From Acanthococcus lagerstroemiae (lineage: Eukaryota > Arthropoda > Insecta > Hemiptera > Eriococcidae), in the NCBI GenBank assembly GCA_031841125.1, contig CM063106.1:71784101-71848100 (forward strand): a stretch of DNA of 64,000 nt. The letters are read 5' to 3'. Below the pieces are notes generated by a model that ran no database searches, was not told the origin of the DNA, and saw only the letters and a list, made by a program, of their open reading frames with translations. Below, piece after piece: positions 45,241 to 56,800 of this stretch (position 1 is its first letter; every line of letters begins with the position of its first letter). Made by a program: the position numbers and the translations under genes.

Positions 45241-47823
45241 TGATATCAGACATACCGACATGCGCCCATTTTAAGAATATTATTTTCTGGTAGTTCCATC
45301 TATCTAGTATCTGTGACAAAAATCTTGAATCGATCAGATCAACCGTTCCGTAGTATTTCGTTTTTCTGTGAAACGTGTTAAATGCCCTTTTGATGATTAT
45401 TAGATTTAAAATGCGTTTTTCTCAAGAGACACTTCTCTATTATATGCCCATCTTGCACGCACCAGCTCAATTTCAATTTTGTTAATTAAAAAAATAGAAC
45501 CTTCTTTGAAATTTTACCCTAGTTTCGAATCATCAACAATACGAAACAGGTGTTTCATCTTCGTTTGTGATTTTTTCATAAATTTTGACATATTACCAAC
45601 TATGAAATTTCTAATTTTTTCTAATTTTAATTTTCCATTAAAGGAAGAAAATTTTAACGTATTTTTTAAAATTTTTGTCCTGATTGAGAGGCTTGGCTGT
45701 ATTTGGTTATCTACTAAAAACCAATTTTGTTTTCCTTAAATAGAACAGGAAATAGAGGTAACTTATTATGTATAATCATTATGAAGAAATTGTTCTAATT
45801 CGACAGCCAATTTTGATTATGGGAAATTAATTTACATCGAATATTCCATAATTTCGATTTACGAACAGTGAAAGAAAACGCTGCTTTTGTTTGAATTTTC
45901 ATAAAATATAAACAATATTTTCCACGATTCTCCATCTAATTTGTTACAAATGAGAGAAAAGTTCGCTTGATATGCTTTCAAATTAATTTTCAACTCTCTT
46001 TCTTTCTACACACAAAATTCCTAGGTTCTTCGCTTTTTAACAAAGGAAGAAAATAAATAAGCGGGTTGAGTTGACTTTGTCTCAAAATCTAGTTGAAGAA
46101 GAGAAAATGAATGTTTCCTACAACATTCGATTAAGAGCAGATCTAAGGAAATACAAAAACTAAAGCGTTCAATTTTTTCTAAAACTGTCGCAAATTTTAA
46201 AAATCCAGAAAAAAACCACCTTTTAAATATTTCTAAATTCTGATTCGCCAATAATGTTGGCAATCATTTTTATTCCGAATTTGACCAATATTTTCAATTT
46301 ATTTGCAAAGTACACACAGAGTACTGCGACTAGGCTCAGCCACAGAGACATTTTAAAGTGAAAGTAAATGTTGTCCTTAGAATACTGAAATTATTGTGTT
46401 CTACTTTTTCCAGTTTCTGTTACAAATTCGTCAGTATCTATAAAAATGTTGACAATGATACATTTTTTATAGAAATTGAAAAAAGTAAGGCACGTGTCAG
46501 ATGTACTATCATTTCAGAATCTGAAACATGAAATCTCAAATAAATTGGCGGAATGTTAAGATCTCTTAATTTTTGGACAGAATAGAGGTGCTCCTTGTCC
46601 ATCAAATACTTGTTTATATTTTGAGCAGCGAGCCTTATTAAATCGAATTTTCTCGATTTTGCTCCACTGAAGGAAGTAAGACGTCTAGTCAGCAAAATGT
46701 TCAATCAGTTGGCCACTAACCTAACAGTCCAGTTCCCCGCAGTGCGTTAATTTACATACGTGAGACGTTCTGTGAAAAGGTACCACATGTCGGAAAAGTG
46801 AATTTCGACCTACAGCACAGAAAGTGTTCTCAAGTCCGGAATTCCGTTTTTCGGATTTGAACGGAAACTGCTTCCACGCAGACCTAGCAAAAATGTACAG
46901 AAGAAGGTAGTCGTCGATGTGATGTTTCAAGTTTACAAACGAATTACCATCTACAGGCTGGTGTTCGAGAAGAGGTACCATAAGTCGCACCGATCCCATT
47001 TATGTTTGTGCATGCGTTACCACTACAGCTGCGCATATAATAGTTATCGCATTACCCATCCCTGTCGAGAGGGGGAGGGGAACACTCCGGGCCCGGACTT
47101 TCAAGGGGGCCGGTATTTTTGAAAGGCCTGAATTTCAATCACACTGTGCATCAAATCAGCCATCACTCCTCACACGACATGAAAGAAACCTCTTATCCCG
47201 TAGCTTATAATTTTCCCCATCTAACAAAAAAACAAATTGAACTGGAAGGAGAGGGGGGCTCGTGGAAATTTCAAGAGGTCCTCTTTTTCTCTCTACGGGG
47301 CTGGCATTACCTCGTATGGTACGAGAAAACGCGGAGGAGTTAATTTAATTCGATATTCAAATTTGAGTTGCTTTTATTTCAATCTATATTGAATCTAGAA
47401 ACTTTTTTTTTTTTTTTTTTTTGTGAAATGTAGGTACATTTGTCCTCAGTCAGATTCAACCAAAAACTCAAAAACAAGTTCTCCGACAAATGGTACCTTT
47501 CCACACAGCACCTCACATATTTTTGAATACCTTCAAATGTACCAATAATGAGGATCTCCTGAAATACCACCCCAAAAATCATTTCATTAGCATAAGATAG
47601 GAAAAACTACATTTCCTTTCCAGACCTATGTTACATCCGCCAAGCACAAGTGTCCGCCAAAACGATACTCGCGGCCACACCTACAAATCCACTCTGCAGT
47701 ATCACAATACACCACTTACTATGGTCACCACAGCGTAAGTGTTAGTGAAAATGATTCATCCCTGATTCAGTCTTATCACACCAATTAGAGCACCACGGTT
47801 CCACCATTCGCACCGGCTAGAGT
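45241..47823. other. Intergenic, 3' side of prickle
   Basis: AT-rich to 46.7 kb, then more balanced sequence. Open frames at 46,438-46,999 (minus) are not recognised. The 3' UTR of prickle should lie at the right end. Confidence 0.35.
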
Positions 47824-50800
47824 TCACGATATGACGCAGTTCTTGTCGTCGGTACTCGGCTTCTTGTTGGGCGACCTATTCGCCAGCGACTGCTGTCGCT
47901 TCGCAAACGCCAACGTGTCATTCGGTACGTACGAAATGCGGGCGCCTCCGGCGTACTGACGCCGCGGTGGCAACTGGTACACGGTTGGGTCGTCGCTGCT
48001 CGAACTAGACGAACAGGTCGAGCAGTAGCTGTCCGAGTCGTCGTCCCTTCTATACCGGCGACGACGGTGCTTGGACAACTTACCAAATCGGTTATTGTTG
48101 TCACCGGCCACTTCCTCGTCTTCGTCTTCCTCGTTCTCGAATCTTACGCTCAAGTTACCTTTGGTTTTCATTCGATACGACGATATCGAATTGGACTGGT
48201 GCGCCAGCTCCGGCATCGACGACGCCAAATTGTTGTTATCCTCGGACGTCAGCTGCGGTTTCCACGAATCCAAGCTCAAACTTAGCTCGGCCATCCGCAA
48301 GTCGGACTCGCGACTAGCTGCGTCCGTTTTGTCGATGCCGCGCGACGGCGACGCACCGCCGACCGCGTAATCGTTGAACTGTTCGTACTCGCCGCTGAAC
48401 TTGGACGGCGAGGAGGACAGCTTCTTGTACTTGGCCAGCTGCTGGCTGAGAATGCGATGCAGCTCCGACTGACTAATGCCGAGCTTACTGCTGTCCAGCA
48501 ACAGCTGGTCGAGCGACGGAAAGCTCTTCGAGTTCTTAACGCTCTCGACGAGCAGATGTTGAATCTGCGCCTGCAGAAGCAAACTGGCGCCGCACGGAAA
48601 ATTATCGCGCAAACAGGGTTCGGGGTCGTCGCGTTTGTCGCCCCTGTCTCCGGCGAACCGCTTCTCGACGTTCTTCTCCATCAACATGCGACTCAGACTT
48701 TTCTCGTACACCAACGACGGTACGAGCGAACTCGACTCGGACGGCGACTCGGCGGCTGACCTGTGGCCGGTGGTGGTGTCGCTGCATTTGGCTGACGGAT
48801 ACGGCGGTAACGGGGGTGGTAATGGCGGAGGCGGTGGAGGAGGTGGCGGCGGCGGCGTCGCAGCCGGCGAATTCAGACTCGACGTGGACGCTTTGTGCGG
48901 AGCTCGGTGCAGCACACGTTTACCCATTTTCGGCGACCTCGACGACGTTGGACTGGAGCTGTTCAGGTACCTGGGTGAGAGCTGCGTCAGACTGCAACTG
49001 CAATTAACAGAAAGATATACGCGTCTGAGTAATAATCACGAGTTGAAGGTGAGTAATATAACGATAAGTAAGAAGGAAACTTGATTCTTAATCTTAGATG
49101 GCTGGACATTTTCGGATCTTTCAAGACTAAAATATTTGGCTTCCAAATTTGATAGATAATATTTGAATTCTTCCTCTTCGAGACTGTGAAGATCACGATG
49201 TTCCATTCAGCGCGCTACACTCATTCTCACACCAACACGAAGACTGACGGACAAGGGAAAAAGGGAAAGCGATAGGCTTCCAAGGTGGAAGGATTTTCAT
49301 CAGTGAGTCAGAAATTAGGAAGATCTACTTAAATATGTACCACAGATAGTGGCCTTCATCATCACTCCCTCCTTAAGAAAAATGAACTGAAAGCGTGTAC
49401 AACGCGAAAATCCAGATTTTCCTCTTTCCCATAAATTCGTCATGCAAGGGACATGATAATTGGTTGGTTGATGGGTTTGTTTAAACATTTGTCCATCTGT
49501 GTCTCCTTTTATCTGTTCTCTTTCTTCTCTATATACTAAAAATGAACCTAAAATATTCAGCGGAGAAAGTCATAATTCACTCAGCCTCGCTGTATCTTGA
49601 ATAGCTCAACAGAGTCTTAAAGAGCTTTGACGAAGTTTCAAACAGCAGTTCCGAGTCTTGAAAAGTACCTAGCTACCGATGAACCGTAATATGAAGTTAC
49701 TTTGCTATCACGGGGTGACTTGGCACACGTATATTTTTATTATTCCTAGGGGCGCGAAGAAAAAATAGAACACGTGGCAACACTGACACGTGACCCGTTG
49801 TAATGTAGGATATTGTAGCTATTCTGTAAAACTAACTCGGTGTAATTTAATTATTTCCAGACAGCGTTATCAGGTCGTGTATGCAGAGCTTTAGAAAGCG
49901 TATCAAAATTACACTATAAAAATTGTTTCAGATCATAAGTGAAAATTGAAAGAAACAGTAGGTGTGGGGTACCTTTACAAGCAGAATTTGATCATGATTA
50001 TGATAAAGTAAATTATCATGTATCAATCAGCATAATGACGTAGCAATTATTGGTGAACAACTGGGGAGAGGCATGAAGGGGGTGACTTTGCACACAACTG
50101 TTCATTTGTTATTCAACTCAGTAAGTGATCAATTTTGATGTTCTGTCTTATTGCTAGTGAACGAATAAGTATAAATGAAATATTTATGCATTTCAGAGAC
50201 GCCGAGAACATAAGTTCGTGTTTTAGGATCTCAGCCTTCCAAAAAGGAAAGGTGTCATTCGATTATTTTCTTATGATTTCTGCAATAAAAAAAGACTTTT
50301 GCTCTCATGGTCAACTTTTTTTTGCATGCATTAGTATAAGACAGTACACCAATTTGGGGTTACTTGGCACTTTTAATAGACACCATTACATTTACAACTT
50401 TCCCCCAGTTTTTTTATGAACATGTCACCCCATCACGGTAGGTACACCTTGGTACACTTATTTCATAAAATTCTGTAGGAAAATCTGTGTGAGGATGTCA
50501 CATCTTTTGGAAAATGTATTCCATCAAAATTACAAAAAATATTCTGGTTCTCTAACCCAATTTTTACATTCTGTAGAGCGCGTTAAACTCAAAAGTACCA
50601 ACATAAAAACGTGAGCAAAGTCACCCCGTGTTACTGAACTCAAAACTCAGCAGTTATACCGAATCTTAATCAATTAGCTTGAGTCATCAAGCACTTCACG
50701 AAACTGTCTCGACAATTCTTGGAAAATCTTAAACCTCATCTTGATGATTCAACTGATCCGGATAACTCTTAATTAATCTTCACGAACGTTAGATATTAAG

Positions 50801-53800
50801 TCATAAAAAGATTTAGAAATGTCTCAATAAAATCCTAACGAGTCTTAAAAGTTCCAGCTATTATTCTGACACAGTTTTAAAAAATCTGAACAAATACTGA
50901 TCTTCAATCAATCTTAAAGAGTCTTAATGAATCTTTACAGACTATTTGCACACTTACTGAACAACTATTATTCGAGTTTTAACTAATATAAAAAGACTCC
51001 AACAGTTAGGTAACATTCTTCTAATATGAATCAATAAGTTCAAGTGAGTATCAGTGTGTCTTACCAAGTTCTAAAACGCATCAACATAATCTTACTTAAC
51101 AAAAGTTATAATGCGTCTTAAATGGTTCTGAAAGAGTATAATTAACAATGCTGAAAAATCACTCCAATTCTCGAAAGTACTATCAGAGTTTTACTCAAAC
51201 TGAACGAATCTTCGCTAAGTTTTAAAGAACTTTCACAAGTCTTGAAAGTTCTATGAAAGTTTGAACACGTCTTAACAGAATATTAAAGGTGTCTCAATTA
51301 GTCTTAAAAGAGTTTACTTAACATAATCTCAATAATTCTTAGTGTCAGACTGGTCATGTCGGGTGGACAGCGAGCATCGCGAACGGGGGTGAATGAATCA
51401 CCGAAGGGAGCCCAGCGTGCTAAAAAAACTCACGTAACTATGCTTATTAAAAATTGTTTGTGAGCGAACCCCCGTATGACTTGATGGCCTAATAATTGCA
51501 GACCCAAAATTTGGTCAGTCCGACGCCGTTCCTGGTCAACCATAACGAGTCTTAAAACAAAATTGAGTCTGAAATAGTCATTTAACGAACCTTACAGAGC
51601 TCTCATGAGTCTTGGAAAATCTTAACATAATCACAACAATTCTTTGTTAGTATTGGCCTGGTAATGTCAACTGGACGGCGATCACCGCGAACAGGGCCTA
51701 ATGAATCACTGAAATGGACCCAGTGAGTTCGAAAATTCATTCATATATTTGCTTATCAAAACTGGTTTATGAACGGAGTCCCTCCCCCCTGACTTGGTGA
51801 CCCAATCATCACAGACCCAAAATTTGGCCAGTCCGATGCTGCTCCTAGTAAATCATAACGAGTCTTGAAGGTTTAATGAACCTCACAGAGTTCTCATGAG
51901 TATTGGTAAAAGTTCCAGTCACGTTTTAACTAGTATTAACAAAATGTCAACAAGTCTGTATGAGTCTTCAAGTACTAACAGTCTCGAAGTATCAAGAAAT
52001 GTAAACCACAGTATTAACTGCTCTCGGTCATTTTGAACTGAGTATAAAACCGTCTTGACTTACCATTCAAGAGTCATAACAGAGTATCCAAGAGTGCCTC
52101 AACTGATCTTAAAAATAGCCGTTGGAATACCTAAAGGTATCAATTATTTCAGTACTTCTATTCCAACAACTGTAATAAACATTTCACTTGCAACCGTAAA
52201 TACGTGTCTCTGACATTAAACGGTCTTAACAGACTCTTTAACGGAATCAATCAGTCTTCACAAGTTCAAGTCTGTCTTCGTGAATTATGACACATTTTAT
52301 AAAGGTCTCAGCCAAATCATAATAGTGTTTTAAGAAGTCTTCATGAGGATTGAAAGTACTAACAAAGTTTTCATACGAACCTTAATGGAGTTCTTAAGAG
52401 GCCTTACAGACCCAGTATTTAACAAGCCTTGAAAGTACTAACAAAAAGTCTTACAATCTGAAATTTTAGGGAAGACAAGGAAGGGGAGGTCAATCTATTA
52501 GAAAGTATGAGAATAAAATAATCGCGAACAGAAACTGTTTGAAATTTGCAAATGTTCTCTAACAGAATCCTCATACAAGTCTTAGAATTGGTCCCAGCGG
52601 AGTATTAGCTAGTCTTATCGTGACTTGGAGCTACTAGTATGGTTTTGACTGAGTACTAAAGAGTCTTAGTTAGTACTAAAGAATCTTAATATTTTCTTTA
52701 TGATACTCAATCAGACTAAATGAATCTTTTAGAACCTTTCAACAGCGTTTGAACAAGTTATAATGAGCCTTAACGCAATGCTCGAGTCTTGAAAAGTCCG
52801 AGAAAAGTCTTAACGATGTTTTACAGTCTTTATGAGTATCAGAAGTATCAACATAGTCTTAACGAGTCCTAAAACTTTTGATATCGCCTCGATGACTTTC
52901 GATGAAACCAAAAAAGTCTCAATCAATTGCAACAGAAATGTCTCAGTCTTACAACCAGGATCCGAACCTGGCTTCGTGCTTCGACCACTGAGCTATCTTG
53001 AAGCTAACGCAATTCGGTAAATATTTATAAAAATGTGACTTTTATTTACACCACGCCAGTTTTGGGGAAAACACAGTTGATAGCTCTGGTCTCTTTTGCT
53101 GTCTGTATTTACAAATGTCAATGAACTATCTGTCTGTCCGTTCGCCTATTATTATTATATATAATAATAATAATTTTTTTTTTCTTTCTGAATAAGCACC
53201 TGTTATACAAACGCAGCCCGTCACTTTGAGATACACAGAAAATGAATCCAATATCTAAGTTCCAAGATCTGAACAGCCTCTTTCTAGCTCTCTACATCTA
53301 AGATTAGGATGTAAGTGAAAGGAAAGTCACTTCCGTAGAGAAGTTGTACATCTAACCCAGTTAATATGGTATGAGCACATGCACTCTCCACGCACTACTT
53401 ATCAGGATATAAGAATTAGGATCGACCGATGGAATCCATGTCCCTGGTCTGCATCTTAGTCCCCCCTGAGCCCCTAGGATTCATATTTTGTGGATGACGT
53501 TTTCACACTAGTGAGGACAGAAGAGTGAAACCACAACTGAAACTATCAAGGAATCACTTCCTATTCTTTCAGCCTCGATGACTGTATCCCCAAACTTTGC
53601 AGACCATCCCGAAATCCTTTCCTAAAATCACCCCTCTCTCCTAGGATCACAATCCCTCCCCAGCTGGACCCCGACAGTCATACCTGCGAAGGTCCCTCTT
53701 CATGAAACAGCATTAGCCCAGAGACAACGTAAACCAACACAAATACATAGACTTACGTTTTATTGCTCTGCAACGACGAGTCGACATTAGCCGGCGACGT

Positions 53801-56800
53801 AATCGACGGCGAAAGTCTGGTATCTGGTACGAGTCGTTTACGTCTGTTCGGTGAGGTAGAAGGCGTACTAGAGCCCTCGGAAGGCGGCTTATTCAGCGGG
53901 CGATGGTGCCTGGGAATGGACAAACCGGGTCCGGAACTGTCCGACGGCGTAGGTGGCTCCCCTTTGCTACACGCTATGGAGCAATAAATCGCGCCTCGCC
54001 TGGGCAGAAATGGGCGTCCGAGAAGCGAAGACCGACACGTATGACAACAGAAACACTGATCGGTGGCGTGCCAGTGCTGTCCTTCGTGACTCATTTGTCC
54101 TGTTAACGACACAGCGTGGCAATTATTATTAGTCAACGGGTTGTGGTTTCTCCGGTAAGCGTGCGTGCGTCGCGAGGCACCGCAACTGGATGCGCCGTAC
54201 ACATGTAGCATACGACAGGGCAAGCCTTAAGGCTCGCTTTTACGAGCTAGTAAACGTACCATGATCTACGCCAATCGGTTCTCCGCAGGAATCACAGAAT
54301 TCGGCGAACATCGCGTCGAAGCAATGAAGGCAGTACGGTCGTCCTTCTCGCATTATATATCGCTGGCCGCCCAGCTGACGGTCGCATTCCATGCACGCGA
54401 AATGCTTCATGTGCCAAGCTCTGCCCTCCGCTTCGGTGCACTCGTCGGCCAGTATTATCTGCAACAAAGTTGGAAACAAATTATACATACATTCTATTGT
54501 TGTGGAAACAGGCGAGCCCATACTCGGGTTATGTTCTGCGCACAGACACGTAGATGACGAGTGGAGAAAAGAGAAGGATATAGCTCTCCATAACTCATGT
54601 GTAACTCAACTCGGCATCGCCGACTGCTCAACTGCTCGTCAGCTCATCATTGGTTCTGTCAATTCATTTTCCTTCCATTTCAAGAACATGAGGTCATTCC
54701 ACATGCTACATGAGCGTATGAACTTCCGTTGCTTAATACACGGCCGCGTCTGTTCGTGAACACGCCCGCAAAGCAGACAAGTTCGCATCATTATACGCAC
54801 ATAGTAAATTAGAAAACTCGCTAATAACGTTATTAACCGTCGCGTCGGATACTCCCGAATCGAGAGATGATTGATGATCAAAGAAACCAAGCAGGAACCA
54901 GACGCGCCGAGATCAGATTATTATCACGAAACGTCAAATATTAGATACCGCCATGATGTTCTTGAGAGAAGCATTTTTTCAGATACCTACAGCCTCGCGC
55001 CAATGTAATTTTAAAAATTCGGTTATCCATCATGACATGATAGTACACGGTGGAAAAATAGGTATTATGTAGACGTATTAGGTACATATCCGCTCGATGC
55101 TTCATACCTATCTATATGTAATTCATTCGACCAATTTCACATCCTTGCGTGTCTTTGCCACCTCATAATTATAACGAGCGACTCTCGTAGACGTTCGGTA
55201 CTTTATATCTCCACAAAGACAGAAAAAATGGCGCAGGTAGAACGTTACATTGAGAAAATTTCGAGCTATTTTGATGAATTCCCACTACCATATGTGTACG
55301 AGTGCACAAAACAGTGATTCAGAGGTCATCGAGTTCACCACTACGTGAATTCAGTCTCAAGTGAGGAGATACTTTTATTATCCTCAGAGAATCAAGTTAA
55401 CAATTTAAAACCCTTTACTTCCAGAAAGCCCTGCCACAATGCTAAGATTTAGTAGACTACCTATCTTAATAATAATCGGCTGCTCAGAGAACTCAGACGA
55501 TAAATTAATGTCCCAACTGATTATTATCAACAGAATGAAATCGGTTCATCACCTGATTATTCCTATCTTGCCTGGTAGTCAACCTCTGACCCCATTACCT
55601 ATTATCTATGAAGAGGGCAAAAACTCATAAGTGGTCTGATAACACTGATAATATTCAGTCAGTGGTACCGCTTATTCCACTGCAAAAACGAAAAGGAAAC
55701 GAATTTCAGTCGTTCAGAACTCCGAATTTCGTGACGTGATAGAGGAAAATGGGTGGCAGTATCGTGTTCAGCGTTAAAAAGTACCTTAGAATCACCTCTC
55801 GAAATGCGCAGTGCAAAATAGTTGTTCAGTAGTAGGGATGTGCCTTGGAAAGAAATTTATAAATTTTTCCAAATAAATGTCTTTCCGAAAAAAATAATGA
55901 TGGAAACTTTGGAAATTTTCAAATTTTTGTATGAAAACACACTCTTCTTTCATGTACACACCTTCTTTGACAAAAATCTGAGCCATTAAATTAAGATGAA
56001 AGCTGTTTAACTATCTTTTGTTCTCGAGTTGAGAGTAAAACTATGGAAGTAGTTCTCGATTAAATCTCATTCAACAATTAAGGGAGTTTTATGTCAAAAA
56101 ATTCTCCAATACTTATGAATTCAACTGAACTAATTAAAGTCCAGTACGTATACTTAGTAACTCGGAAATGGAATAAAAATTGATTCTTCAGTTTTCACTA
56201 AGTAGGTACTTATTTTTGTGAAATAATTTTAAAAAATGATAATAATTCGTATTATTCTCTCCCATGAACAATGATTACAATGTCTAGAATGTACAATGTA
56301 CGAGAATAATAATAATTATCAGTTGGACTTTTTATGTAGTAGCAGCTAGTAGTACACTTAGGATCTAGAAAGGAAAAAAGATGAATTCCAAGAATATACA
56401 TCATCTTCTAAAATGTTCTAAAGCTTATTACAGATTGCCTTGAATTCATTAGTGAGAAAACCCTAAAAGAAAAAAAAATGGAAATTTTGGAAATAAATAA
56501 AAGATATAATATTTCTTTCTAAAAATTTCTTACTTTTCCAAGTAATATTTCCGGAAATATCACCAAGGCACATCCCTATTCAGTAGTGAATCGGGTTTTT
56601 TCAGCTACTCCATAAATCCGATATCTGAACCCTTCTGATCACACAAGAGTTCATTTACCTAACGTAAGTTCTTCTGGCAGTAGCCTGGATGATCTACAGG
56701 AATTGAATGCAAGGTATTTCGGCATTTGTTCTCGAACTTCGATCAATTCGGAAGCGCAGTCCCCGTGGCGCGCTGCTGTCGTCTTACTGATAAGAAAATG

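Larger units (their letters stand above)
49565..52960. repeat. Degenerate AGTCTTAA-word array in prickle intron
   Basis: About 2.5 kb of sequence (excluding the MITE at 49,709-50,630) is dominated by variants of GAGTCTTAA, AGTCTTGAAAG and AAGTACTAAC. More than twenty GTCTTA instances are visible by eye, mostly in one orientation, at irregular spacing of roughly 20-60 bases. No fixed period is apparent. It stops at a tRNA-like fragment near 52,945. No coding potential; origin unknown. Confidence 0.7.

Noticed and set aside
48602..49084. Glycine-rich and other frames opposite the last prickle exon
   Set aside because: They arise from the antisense of the GC-rich poly-proline coding tract.
52945..53005. 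Functional tRNA gene
   Set aside because: The A and B boxes are only 15 bases apart and there is no anticodon arm or acceptor stem.
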